Below are positions 1 to 7,209 of a stretch of DNA of 64,000 nucleotides, piece by piece; within the stretch, counting starts at the first letter, position 1, and each line of letters opens with the position of its first letter. The DNA is from Sulfuricurvum sp. GTDB taxonomy: Bacteria; Campylobacterota; Campylobacteria; Campylobacterales; Sulfurimonadaceae. The notes below the pieces were generated by a model that saw only the letters and a program-made list of their open reading frames with translations, was not told where the DNA came from and ran no database searches. Where the stretch lies: NCBI GenBank assembly GCA_030696775.1, contig JAUYRN010000005.1:186001-250000 (forward strand). The letters are read 5' to 3'. Made by a program: the position numbers and the translations under genes.

Positions 1-686
1 TTTGCCAATGTTCCGACACGTCCGCCTAAAAAGAGGTTAAAACCATATACGCCATCTTTTTGTGCGAGAGTTAGGGCAAAATCCTGACCGAAGATATTAC
101 AGCGATTGGATAGGGAGCCATTGATTCCAATATTGAATTTACGAGGAAGTGTTGTAATCCACGCTTCATTTTTCAAAAATATTTTTTGAATTTCTTGCAT
201 GATGTGAGAAGAGGAGATGATATTGTCCATCGCCAACCCATCGAGAGGATCGATGAGAATATTACGGAAGTTATCCACACCCGTTTGGTAGCTTGTAAGA
301 CCGACGCTTTCCAGCAGACTTAGTGCTTCAGGTATATTTTCAATGGTGATGTAGCGTAATTCGATCTGCATACGTGTTGTGATGTCGATGTAGTCTTGAC
401 CAAAACGTGTTGCTACATCGGCTAGTGTCTGTGCTTGTTCTACACTTAAAGCCCCACCGGCAATACGTACCCGAATCATAAACTTTTCAGGGGTAGCCGG
501 ACGGTCAAAGACACCGAAACTTTTGAGGACGAAATCCTTGTCTTCGTCGGTGATGGAAGCATACCCTGTTTTGGAATATCCGATCAGTCGTTCCCATGCC
601 TCTGAGGCACTAAAAGCATCTTTGATAGTTTCGGTTTTGTGTCGTTTGGCACTGCGTGCTTCATTAGCCTGCATTAGCGATGTCAT
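1..686 (-). CDS. nirA: Ferredoxin-type nitrite (or sulfite) reductase, N-terminal part, cut by window edge
   Basis: I translated this by hand because the ORF track omits it. The reading frame runs from ATG at 686 to the window edge without a stop and gives about 228 residues. They include RIAGGALS, DITTRMQIELR and LPRKFNIGINGS, which match the N-terminal half of the sirohaem/4Fe-4S nitrite and sulfite reductases (NirA/CysI family); the cluster-binding cysteines lie outside the window. The family reduces nitrite to ammonium (or sulfite to sulfide) in the cytoplasm using ferredoxin. The start overlaps the end of cobA by 23 bases, so the two are co-transcribed and cobA would supply the sirohaem precursor. 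Two nitrate transporters in the window favour nitrite as substrate. An in-frame ATG at 674 is an alternative start. Confidence 0.85.
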   Translation of the reverse strand, partial: MTSLMQANEARSAKRHKTETIKDAFSASEAWERLIGYSKTGYASITDEDKDFVLKSFGVFDRPATPEKFMIRVRIAGGALSVEQAQTLADVATRFGQDYIDITTRMQIELRYITIENIPEALSLLESVGLTSYQTGVDNFRNILIDPLDGLAMDNIISSSHIMQEIQKIFLKNEAWITTLPRKFNIGINGSLSNRCNIFGQDFALTLAQKDGVYGFNLFLGGRVGTLA

Positions 687-1440
687 GTGCGGTCTCCTTG
701 ATTTCATGGATGTATTTTGGAAGTTTGGATTCGAGTGCGACGACATCACCAAAAATGATGATGGCAGGTTTGGGTGCTTTTTTGGCAGCTTTAGGCAAAT
801 CCAACAGGGTTGTGATAATCGTGCTTTGATGTTCTGTTGTGGCATTGGAAACGATAGCGACATTGAGCGCAGGGTTAATCCCTTTTTCCAGTGCTTCGGC
901 TGTGATTTGCTTTGCACGGCTCAGTCCCATCAAAACGATCGTTGTATGGTGCTTCATGTTTAGCAAGGGTATCCATTCCAAGTTCACACGATCACCTGCT
1001 AGATGAGCGGATACAACCGACATTCCAGTAGCATATCCGCGTGCAGTCGGGGCGATTCCGGCTGAGAGCGGACCGCAGAGTGCTGAAGATATCCCCGGAA
1101 TTACTTCGGTATGAATACCACATTCAGCGGCATAAATGGCTTCTTCCGTTCCTCGTCCGAAAATATAAGGATCACCGCACTTAAGACGACCGACATTCAA
1201 ACCGCTCAGGGCATATTTGGCAATGAGGATATTAATCTCCTCTTGGGTTGAGCTGTGGTGACCTTTTTCTTTTCCAACGAAGACGACTTTAGTCTGCAAC
1301 GGAATCAAATCAATAATCTCTTGGGTAAGGAGATGATCGATCAAGGCAATATCGAGTTTTTGAATGGTTTTTAGGGCTTTGAGGGTTAGTAAATCGGCAT
1401 CTCCCGGTCCGCATCCAATCAAATAAAGGTGTCCGCTCAT
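664..1440 (-). CDS. cobA: Uroporphyrinogen-III C-methyltransferase (SUMT)
   Basis: This 258-residue protein catalyses the SAM-dependent double methylation of uroporphyrinogen III to precorrin-2, the branch point to sirohaem and cobalamin. Visible family motifs are the N-terminal GCGPGDADLLTLKA loop, CGDPYIFGRGTEE around residue 90, VIPGISS and PTARG. The length is that of a stand-alone SUMT without the CysG dehydrogenase domain, which is supplied by the divergent neighbour at 1542. The start has AAGGA about 9 bases upstream. It reads directly into nirA with an overlap, so a sirohaem role in nitrite reduction is likely. A motif shared with the other nitrate operons lies 72 bases upstream. Confidence 0.93.
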   Translation of the reverse strand: MSGHLYLIGCGPGDADLLTLKALKTIQKLDIALIDHLLTQEIIDLIPLQTKVVFVGKEKGHHSSTQEEINILIAKYALSGLNVGRLKCGDPYIFGRGTEEAIYAAECGIHTEVIPGISSALCGPLSAGIAPTARGYATGMSVVSAHLAGDRVNLEWIPLLNMKHHTTIVLMGLSRAKQITAEALEKGINPALNVAIVSNATTEHQSTIITTLLDLPKAAKKAPKPAIIIFGDVVALESKLPKYIHEIKETAHDIANAG

Positions 1441-1447
1441 CGTATTT

Positions 1448-1459
1448 TCCTTATTAGGA
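1448..1459 (-). promoter_or_regulatory. Quasi-palindromic leader motif over the cobA ribosome binding site
   Basis: TCCTTATTAGGA on the plus strand lies in the presumed cobA 5' leader and contains the Shine-Dalgarno AAGGA read on the minus strand. A motif identical at 11 of 12 bases (TCCTAATTAGGA) occupies the same place before narK, and a weaker version (TCCTATTTAAGA) lies before nrtA. It could form a very short stem covering the ribosome binding site, or simply be a shared leader sequence. No function is known to me. Confidence 0.35.
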
Positions 1460-1511
1460 CTTTTTAATCTTCAAAATAATAGTGTAAAATGAGGGTTAGA
1501 AATGCAATAGA

Positions 1512-1529
1512 TTGATTATTTTTTAAGCA
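1512..1529 (-). promoter_or_regulatory. Candidate nitrate-assimilation operator upstream of cobA-nirA
   Basis: The plus strand reads TTGATTATTTTTTAAGCA. Aligned to the narK upstream sequence, the string GATTG(A/T)TTATTTTTTAA(G/T)CA matches at all but two places. It lies 72-89 bases before the cobA start. A possible -10 (TATTTT on the minus strand, 1473-1478) is about 34 bases downstream of it, the same spacing as at nrtA and narK. The site is also only 13 bases before the divergent sirohaem gene start, so it could act on both. Confidence 0.45.
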
Positions 1530-1541
1530 TAAAGGAATGTT

Positions 1542-2117
1542 ATGGCACTTTTCCCCATGTTCGTTGATTTGAAAGATCAAGATTGTCTCGTAATCGGTGC
1601 GGGTGAAGTGGCGCTTCGTAAGATTGAGCAACTGGTGAAGTTCGTACCAAACCTCACGGTCATCGCACCTGCTGTCCATGAAGAGATATATCAATTAGCA
1701 CATGATCATTCAATCGTCATTATCCAGCGTGAGTATGATTTGGAAGATTGTGAAAATCGATTTTTGGTTATTGGTGCGTTGGATGATCTACGTGAGCAGG
1801 AAAAAATTTATGCTGCTTGTATGACATTAAAGATTCCCGTCAACTGTGTCGATTCTCCGGCATTGTGCAGTTTTATTTTTCCTGCTTTGATTGTTGATGG
1901 AGATTTGTGTGTAGGGATTAATACGTCGGGGAAGGCACCTGCCGTGAGTTCAGCGTTGCGTCAGTATCTTACGGCTCTTATTCCTAAAAGAATTTCAAAA
2001 CTCATCGCCAGAGTGGATATTATTCGTCAAAATGAACCCGTAGGAAAAAAACGCCAAGAGAAGATTATCAGAATATGTCGGAAGTTTTTTAAGTTGTCTT
2101 CTGATGTTACACACTAA
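1542..2117 (+). CDS. Precorrin-2 dehydrogenase / sirohydrochlorin ferrochelatase (CysG N-terminal/Met8 type)
   Basis: This 191-residue protein carries the Rossmann start FVDLKDQDCLVIGAGEVALRK (quoted part: LVIGAGEVALRK), which is typical of the NAD-dependent precorrin-2 dehydrogenase half of CysG and yeast Met8. A later segment (SGKAPAVSSALRQYL) also fits the family. It would oxidise precorrin-2 to sirohydrochlorin and possibly insert iron to give sirohaem. It is divergent from cobA, which makes its substrate, across a 101-base shared promoter region. AAAGGA lies 8 bases before the ATG. Together with cobA it gives a complete split version of CysG. Whether it has chelatase activity cannot be read from the sequence. 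Confidence 0.88.
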   Translation: MALFPMFVDLKDQDCLVIGAGEVALRKIEQLVKFVPNLTVIAPAVHEEIYQLAHDHSIVIIQREYDLEDCENRFLVIGALDDLREQEKIYAACMTLKIPVNCVDSPALCSFIFPALIVDGDLCVGINTSGKAPAVSSALRQYLTALIPKRISKLIARVDIIRQNEPVGKKRQEKIIRICRKFFKLSSDVTH

Positions 2118-2176
2118 AACGAACTGGTCCGTTTTAGTGGCAGGGATATATGTCCCTTGCATCCCCCTAAAGCTAC
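2112..2176. repeat. Composite hairpin repeat, copy A
   Basis: A perfect 10-base stem (CACTAAAACG, loop of 8, CGTTTTAGTG) is followed at once by a second stem (AGGGA, loop of 6, TCCCT) and then CCCCCTAAAGCTAC. The first stem contains the stop codon of the preceding gene. The same two-stem order with nearly the same bases recurs at 5590-5690, so this is a dispersed repeat rather than only a terminator, though it may serve as one for the upstream gene. There is no clear T-run after the stem. Confidence 0.7.
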
Positions 2177-2249
2177 TAGTATAAATACTGGAGAGTAATA
2201 AAGTTTTAGAATTGCTGGGTATGCTTGGCTAAAAAAAAGGAGCTCTTGA

Positions 2250-2693
2250 ATGTTGAACTGGAAAGAAGTATTAAGACTAGGAAAAGAAGGAAACTTAACT
2301 CCGGATAAACGTGTAGAAAAATCACCGCAAGAATGGCAAGAACTACTCAGCGATGAAGAGTTTCGTGTAACGCGTCAAGCAGGTACAGAGCGAGCCTTTA
2401 GCTCACAAATGTGTACACAGTTTGAAGCAGGTTTATATGAATGTGTATGTTGTGGCACATTGCTTTTTGATGCAACGGAAAAATTTGATTCGGGTACGGG
2501 CTGGCCGTCGTTTACTCAACCCATACAAAGCAATGCAATTGCCTACAACGCAGATCACTCTCATGGAATGACGCGTGTTGAGACGGTGTGTAATACCTGT
2601 GATGCTCACTTGGGACATGTCTTCCCCGATGGACCAAGTCCAAGTGGATTACGCTATTGCATGAATGCAGTGGCATTGAAGAAAGTGCATTAA
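2250..2693 (+). CDS. msrB: Peptide-methionine (R)-S-oxide reductase
   Basis: This 147-residue protein repairs R-methionine sulfoxide in oxidised proteins. It has the two zinc-binding CxxC pairs (CVCC near residue 67 and CNTC near residue 114), the GTGWPSF substrate-binding segment, the HLGHVFPDGP motif and the C-terminal RYCMNAVAL with the catalytic cysteine. No signal peptide is seen, so it is cytoplasmic. A strong AAGGAG lies before the ATG. The gene stands alone and converges on the porin gene, overlapping its stop by four bases. Confidence 0.96.
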   Translation: MLNWKEVLRLGKEGNLTPDKRVEKSPQEWQELLSDEEFRVTRQAGTERAFSSQMCTQFEAGLYECVCCGTLLFDATEKFDSGTGWPSFTQPIQSNAIAYNADHSHGMTRVETVCNTCDAHLGHVFPDGPSPSGLRYCMNAVALKKVH

Positions 2694-3958
2694 AATTTAT
2701 ACGTTGCTTGTAGCCATACTTTGCTAACGTCTTTGACATATCCTGTGACATCCCCAGCTTGGTAATAAGCGGCTTTGACTAAAACACTAAGCCCTTTTAC
2801 GCCCGGGATAGCATTGGTATAAAGCATGTCCCATTCGTTTCCTAGGTCACTCTTTCCGTTCATAGCAACATCGGTTTTAAAGTCATGATAAACCACCATA
2901 GCTTTTCCAAAAGCAGGGGTTGTGTATCCAAGCGTAGCACTCGTATCACACAAACCGCCTGCTGGCGTAGCTGCTAGAAATTTATCCGCCCATCCGTTGA
3001 AAGCGTGTAATGTTCCCAATGGAGCAAAAAAAGCTGTTTTTCCATCAATGATTGTTCCTGCACTGTTGGTAGCTGCGCCGCTAAGAAACTCATATCCCAC
3101 ACCTGCAAGAATTCCGCTGATATTGGCCAGTGCATCAAGATTGTAGTATGAAGAATCATTCTCTTTTTTCACCGTTCCTACGGTTTTAAAGGTAGCATCG
3201 CCTTGTTGAGCGTATTCAGCACGGTAATTAATCTTAGCAATACTCAGAGGAACCTCACCCGTTAAGGCTAAACCAACGGTATCACTGCCATATGCTGTTT
3301 TTTCCGATGAAATCATATAATCATAAGCTGTGATTTTGAGCATATCACTTATTTTATACGAACCATTAAGGAGGACGGATTTGCTATCCCATGTTGGTTC
3401 GTCAAATACTGTTGCATAGCCGTATACATACGCACCCGTTAAAGTCAATCCAGTTATGGACGTATTGGTTAGAGTTACAGCATCCATGCTTTGCATCATC
3501 TGTCTCCAATCAACTGAACCGATAAAGCGCTGATTATCGAGATTGATAATCTGACGTCCTGCTTTGAGGGCAGTATTTCCTAATTTGTATTGGAAATAGG
3601 CTTGGGTAAAGCGAGTTTGTTCTGGATCAGCAACTACATCATAACCGGTATGCGCATCAGGCGATTTGTCATTGTAATTTTCGGCCCCGATCGTTTGAAC
3701 TGTAGTACCATCAACTTTCATTGATAATCCATCAATTCCTAGAAGATTAGTTTCTATACCAAGCGTTGCACGAAGGGTATATGCATTTGCTTGAGCTGCT
3801 GTATTGCTTTCATCATTCACATTTTCATAACGAGCACGTACTTCACCATTAAATTTAGTATTACTAAAGAGGGTAAAGCTGTCATCTGCACTTAGTGTAC
3901 TTGCAAATGTACTTGCAAGAGAGAGAACAGCCACTGCGGATAAGGTAATTTTTTTCAT
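2690..3958 (-). CDS. Outer-membrane porin (Campylobacterota OprD/MOMP-like)
   Basis: The track starts this ORF at 4039, but the signal peptide MKKITLSAVAVLSLASTFAS begins at 3958, with AAGGAACT just upstream, so I use that start (422 residues). After the signal peptide the protein is rich in alternating aromatic and polar strands and ends in the barrel-type terminus QATYKF. It resembles the Opr-type porins of Sulfurimonas and relatives. It begins only 28 bases after the nitrate ATPase gene and on the same strand, so it is probably the last gene of the nrt operon and may let nitrate cross the outer membrane. The substrate is inference from position. Confidence 0.82.
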   Translation of the reverse strand: MKKITLSAVAVLSLASTFASTLSADDSFTLFSNTKFNGEVRARYENVNDESNTAAQANAYTLRATLGIETNLLGIDGLSMKVDGTTVQTIGAENYNDKSPDAHTGYDVVADPEQTRFTQAYFQYKLGNTALKAGRQIINLDNQRFIGSVDWRQMMQSMDAVTLTNTSITGLTLTGAYVYGYATVFDEPTWDSKSVLLNGSYKISDMLKITAYDYMISSEKTAYGSDTVGLALTGEVPLSIAKINYRAEYAQQGDATFKTVGTVKKENDSSYYNLDALANISGILAGVGYEFLSGAATNSAGTIIDGKTAFFAPLGTLHAFNGWADKFLAATPAGGLCDTSATLGYTTPAFGKAMVVYHDFKTDVAMNGKSDLGNEWDMLYTNAIPGVKGLSVLVKAAYYQAGDVTGYVKDVSKVWLQATYKF

Positions 3959-3986
3959 AGATAGTTCCTTTATATTTTTATATTTT

Positions 3987-4784
3987 TTAGTCTTCATGTT
4001 TGGCAAATTTGGAGTAGAGAAACTCAACAATAGCTCCACGGCATCGTAAATATTCTTCGTTATGCTGCAATTCTAAACGATTGCGCGGACGGGGAAGATT
4101 GACCTCTAATATCTCGCCGATGGTAGCCTCCGGTCCATTGGTCATCATGATGACTCGGTCGCTGAGTAAGACCGCTTCATCGACATCATGAGTGATGATG
4201 ATGACGGTATTACCGGTTTGCATCTGAATACGCATCAGATGATCTTGTAAGTTGGCACGAGTCAGTGAGTCGAGTGCTCCAAACGGCTCATCCATCAACA
4301 GCACTTTTGGCTCGATGGAGAGGGCTCGGGCGATTCCGACACGCTGCTTCATCCCTCCGCTGATTTCTGCCGGATATTTGTCTTTGGCGTGATCGAGATT
4401 GACGAGATCGATATAGCGCATCACATGGTCACGTACTTCTTTGGGGTGAAGATCATCTCTTACTTTTTTGACCGCCATCTCGATGTTTTGATACACTGTA
4501 AGCCATGGCAACAGAGAATGGTTTTGAAACACCACCGCACGCTCAGGTCCGGGGGCATTGATTTCTCGGTCTTCGAGCAAGATGACACCCTTGGTGATCG
4601 TATCCAGACCTGCGATGAGGTTGAGAATCGTTGATTTACCGCATCCGGAGTGACCGATGATAGAAACAATCTCATTTTCACGGATTTCCAGTTTCACATC
4701 CCGCAACGCGACGTACTCTTTACCTTTTCCCAAAGGAAATATTTTATCGACATGATCGATGTTTAAAAAGGGTTTTGCACTCAT
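3987..4784 (-). CDS. nrtD: Nitrate ABC transporter ATP-binding protein
   Basis: This 265-residue ABC ATPase has Walker A GHSGCGKST, the signature SGGMKQRVGIARAL and Walker B VLLMDEPFGALD followed by the H-loop ITHDVDEAVLL. It is a stand-alone ATPase of the nitrate/sulfonate/taurine importer family, lacking the extra binding-protein domain of cyanobacterial NrtC. It energises uptake by the permease whose stop codon it overlaps (ATGA) and the binding protein upstream. The substrate assignment rests on the binding protein and on the nirA-cobA neighbourhood. Confidence 0.9.
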   Translation of the reverse strand: MSAKPFLNIDHVDKIFPLGKGKEYVALRDVKLEIRENEIVSIIGHSGCGKSTILNLIAGLDTITKGVILLEDREINAPGPERAVVFQNHSLLPWLTVYQNIEMAVKKVRDDLHPKEVRDHVMRYIDLVNLDHAKDKYPAEISGGMKQRVGIARALSIEPKVLLMDEPFGALDSLTRANLQDHLMRIQMQTGNTVIIITHDVDEAVLLSDRVIMMTNGPEATIGEILEVNLPRPRNRLELQHNEEYLRCRGAIVEFLYSKFAKHED

Positions 4785-5563
4785 ACGCGACCTCGCTTGC
4801 GATAATCAAAATGATCGGCGATAAACCCCATGATGGTGTCGAGGATATACCCGACTACACCGATGAGGATGATACCGATGATAATATGGGAATAGTTGAG
4901 ATTGTTATACTCATCCCAAATCCAAAAGCCAATACCTAATCCACCCGTAAGCATCTCAGCCGCGACGATGACCAGCCATGCGATTCCTAGTGACAAGCGC
5001 ATCCCTGTAAAGATAAAGGGTACCGCAACAGGGAGAATGATCTGAAACACTCTCTCAAATGCCGTGAGCTGAAGTACGCGTGCAACGTTGATAAAATCAT
5101 CACTCACGCTTCGGACGCCCAATGCCGTGTTGATGATAATCGGCCAGATAGAGGTGATAAAGATGACAAAAATCGCCGTCATATCCACGTCTTTGAACAC
5201 AAATAACGCCAACGGCAGCCACGCAAGCGGTGATACCGGCTTCAGAATTTGAATGTACGGATTAAAAGCGGTTTGCGCTATTTTAGACATTCCGATCAAA
5301 AGCCCTACAGGAATACCCACAGCGATAGCAAGGGCAAATCCGCCAAACACCCGCTTGAGGGAACTAAACAACTGCAATGCAATCCCTTGATCGCCTGCAC
5401 CATTGTCATACATCGGATCGGAGAGGACGATGAGTAATTCGTTCCATGTCTCTATCGGAGTCGGAAACCCAGGAATTTTAACCGCAACGGTTGACCATAC
5501 AGCAATAAGGACACCAAAAAGTAGTGTCGGTAATGCGATGGTATTGATGGTTTTTAAGAGCAT
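4781..5563 (-). CDS. nrtB: Nitrate ABC transporter permease
   Basis: This 260-residue membrane protein has about six hydrophobic segments and the binding-protein-dependent permease EAA-type loop (region with ARVLQLTAFERVFQIILP). It forms the inner-membrane channel of the importer. It overlaps the ATPase gene by four bases and lies 140 bases downstream of the binding-protein gene, with a composite hairpin repeat in that gap. The repeat may reduce read-through so that the binding protein is made in excess. Confidence 0.9.
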   Translation of the reverse strand: MLLKTINTIALPTLLFGVLIAVWSTVAVKIPGFPTPIETWNELLIVLSDPMYDNGAGDQGIALQLFSSLKRVFGGFALAIAVGIPVGLLIGMSKIAQTAFNPYIQILKPVSPLAWLPLALFVFKDVDMTAIFVIFITSIWPIIINTALGVRSVSDDFINVARVLQLTAFERVFQIILPVAVPFIFTGMRLSLGIAWLVIVAAEMLTGGLGIGFWIWDEYNNLNYSHIIIGIILIGVVGYILDTIMGFIADHFDYRKRGRV

Positions 5564-5589
5564 AAATGCCTCCTTTTATTAATGTTAAA

Positions 5590-5690
5590 CACTAAAACGA
5601 ATACATTCGTTTTAGTGGCAGGGACAAATGTCCCTACGACCCCCTAGATTCTCAAAAAACATAGTTTTTTGTAGCTTTAGGGGTTTATTC
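5590..5690. repeat. Composite hairpin repeat, copy B, inside the nrt operon
   Basis: A 12-base perfect stem (CACTAAAACGAA, loop TACA, TTCGTTTTAGTG) is followed by a 7-base stem (AGGGACA, AA, TGTCCCT). Then comes CCCCTA, an 8-base stem (CAAAAAAC, ATA, GTTTTTTG) and TAGCTTTAGGGG, which pairs with the CCCCTA. The first two stems match copy A at 2112. The end GTAGCTTTAGGGGTTTATTC resembles the cores at 45762 and 55911. It is placed between nrtA and nrtB, where it could stabilise the upstream mRNA end or attenuate. Confidence 0.75.
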
Positions 5691-5703
5691 ACTTGCATAC
5701 TTT

Positions 5704-6996
5704 TTATTTTACTTTCCATTTATTCACTTTTGCCAGTGCTTCTTTGGTCACTTTTGGATGTTTGATAGGGGTGTTATAAATATAATCAATGACTTTATTG
5801 GGGTCAAACACGGAAGCGTCCATAAATTTATTGTCCGCAGCTTTTCCCTCGATTTTCCATCCCGTTGCAGGAAGTGCATAGTTAACTTCTTTAGCAGCTT
5901 TGGCAAATAAATCGGGACGGTAAACACTTTCAACCGTCTTTTTCATATCGATAGGATGATCGAGTTGTCCCCAGCGCACCATTTGAGATACTTGCCACAA
6001 ACCGTGAGTATAGTAAGGGTAAAGTGCTTGTTTTTTACCAAAGGCATTGAACTGTGGCATGGGTGTATTGACCCCGTTGGTAAACATATATGTCCCCGTC
6101 ATGGAGTTGTCGATAACGTCTTTAGGGGCATTGACATACGATTTACTGGAGAGAATTGCTGAGGCTTCTTTTCGGTTATCCCATGATGCATCCAGCCATA
6201 CTCCAGCTTCTATGACCGCTTCAATCATTTGTTTAGTGGTTTCAGGATATTTGTCTGCGAACTCTTTTTGAACCCCTAATACTTTTTCAGGGCCATTTTC
6301 CCAAATTTGATTCCCTGTGATAACCACTTTTCCGATATTGCCCATAACGGCACGTTGTCCCCACGGTTCACCGACACAAAATCCGTCGATATTTCCGGCT
6401 GTCATATTCGCAACCATCTGAGGAGGCGGAACAACTTTAAGCGCTACCTCAGTATCAGGATCTACTCCACCCGCTGCCATCCAAAAACGCAAATGGTAGT
6501 TGTGTGTTCCTGTAGGGAATGTCATTCCAAACTCAGGAACACCCATAGTTTTAGCCGTAATGACTTTTTTTAGTGCAACGGCAGACCCTTTTTTAGTTGC
6601 GACGGGATCGGCTGCCATCATTGCATCGTACATTTTATTGGATACCGTAATAGCATCCCCATTTTGTCCCAATGCCATGAGGGCAACCATGTTTTTTTGG
6701 CTACTTCCGACTCCGAGTGTGGATGCGATCGGCATTGCCGCAAGCATATGAGATGCGTCAAGCTCGCCCACCGTCATTTTGTCACGAACATTTGCCCATG
6801 ATGCTTCTTTGCTCAGTTCTACATTCAGACCGTGTTTTGCAAAAAAACCTTTTTCTTTAGCAATAACGAGTGCTGCACAATCCGTTAATGGTATAAATCC
6901 GATCTTGAGATCTTTTTTTTCAACGGCCGCCATGGCTACTGTTGCTGCTAATGACAGTAGCAAAACACTTTTTCCAAGAACATTCAAACTTTTCAT
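5704..6996 (-). CDS. nrtA: Periplasmic nitrate-binding protein of the ABC importer
   Basis: This 430-residue protein has a Sec signal peptide (MKSLNVLGKSVLLLSLAATVAMA) and the NrtA/CmpA fold signatures KIGFIPLTDCAALVIAKEKG, MAAGGVDPDTE and NIDGFCVGEPWG. It captures nitrate in the periplasm and delivers it to the NrtB/ATPase pair. There is no lipobox, unlike cyanobacterial NrtA, so it is probably soluble. The ATG has AGGAGT 7 bases upstream. A likely -10 (TATAAT on the minus strand, 7034-7039) and a motif shared with narK lie upstream. Confidence 0.93.
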   Translation of the reverse strand: MKSLNVLGKSVLLLSLAATVAMAAVEKKDLKIGFIPLTDCAALVIAKEKGFFAKHGLNVELSKEASWANVRDKMTVGELDASHMLAAMPIASTLGVGSSQKNMVALMALGQNGDAITVSNKMYDAMMAADPVATKKGSAVALKKVITAKTMGVPEFGMTFPTGTHNYHLRFWMAAGGVDPDTEVALKVVPPPQMVANMTAGNIDGFCVGEPWGQRAVMGNIGKVVITGNQIWENGPEKVLGVQKEFADKYPETTKQMIEAVIEAGVWLDASWDNRKEASAILSSKSYVNAPKDVIDNSMTGTYMFTNGVNTPMPQFNAFGKKQALYPYYTHGLWQVSQMVRWGQLDHPIDMKKTVESVYRPDLFAKAAKEVNYALPATGWKIEGKAADNKFMDASVFDPNKVIDYIYNTPIKHPKVTKEALAKVNKWKVK

Positions 6997-7004
6997 AATG
7001 AAAC

Positions 7005-7016
7005 TCCTATTTAAGA
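7005..7016 (-). promoter_or_regulatory. Leader motif over the nrtA ribosome binding site
   Basis: TCCTATTTAAGA on the plus strand is the degenerate third member of the leader motif seen before narK (TCCTAATTAGGA) and cobA (TCCTTATTAGGA). It includes the AGGA Shine-Dalgarno core read on the minus strand. Confidence 0.25.
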
Positions 7017-7033
7017 CTTAAAAATCTGAAATA

Positions 7034-7039
7034 ATTATA
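7034..7039 (-). promoter_or_regulatory. Likely -10 element of nrtA
   Basis: The minus strand reads TATAAT here, in an AT-rich leader 38 bases before the start codon. No good -35 is visible at the expected place, which fits a promoter needing an activator such as one binding the motif at 7071-7087. Confidence 0.45.
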
Positions 7040-7070
7040 AACCAAATAATAAAAAGTATATGCAACTTGT

Positions 7071-7087
7071 TGATTAAAAAATAAACA
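7071..7087 (-). promoter_or_regulatory. Candidate nitrate-assimilation operator upstream of nrtA
   Basis: The plus strand reads TGATTAAAAAATAAACA. The same 17 bases, on the opposite strand, occur at 38467-38483 before narK. The site is 75-91 bases before the start codon and 32 bases upstream of the -10. TTGTTGATT is also directly repeated around it (7067-7075 and 7090-7098, period 23). The binding factor is unknown. Confidence 0.5.
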
Positions 7088-7172
7088 GTTTGTTGATTGA
7101 TAATAAATTTATGGAGTTTTTAGACAGGGTGCAAGGCTGGAAGATACAAAAGTTAGAGTTTAAACGAGGTTA

Positions 7173-7192
7173 TTCCCGCTTTCACGGGAATG
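7173..7192. repeat. Intergenic hairpin ATTCCCG-CTTTCA-CGGGAAT
   Basis: A perfect 7-base stem with a 6-base loop sits 18 bases beyond the stop of the multihaem cytochrome gene, in the gap before the nrtA promoter. It could end the cytochrome transcript, but no T-run follows on the minus strand. Stems of this TTCCCG/CGGGAA type are a recurring intergenic element in related genomes as I recall them. Confidence 0.5.
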
Positions 7193-7209
7193 AGAGATTT
7201 AAAATTTGA

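Noticed and set aside
523-963. 146-residue plus-strand ORF
   Set aside because: It lies antisense over the real nirA fragment and cobA, has no ribosome binding site and no recognisable domain.
1464-1694. 76-residue minus-strand ORF
   Set aside because: Shadow across the cobA promoter and the start of the plus-strand precorrin-2 dehydrogenase gene.
7067-7098. FNR-type site (TTGAT-N4-ATCAA) before nrtA
   Set aside because: TTGAT halves are present but the spacing and orientation do not give an FNR box.
7173-7192. Hairpin after the multihaem gene as a rho-independent terminator
   Set aside because: The stem is good but no T-run follows on the minus strand; listed as a repeat-type hairpin instead.
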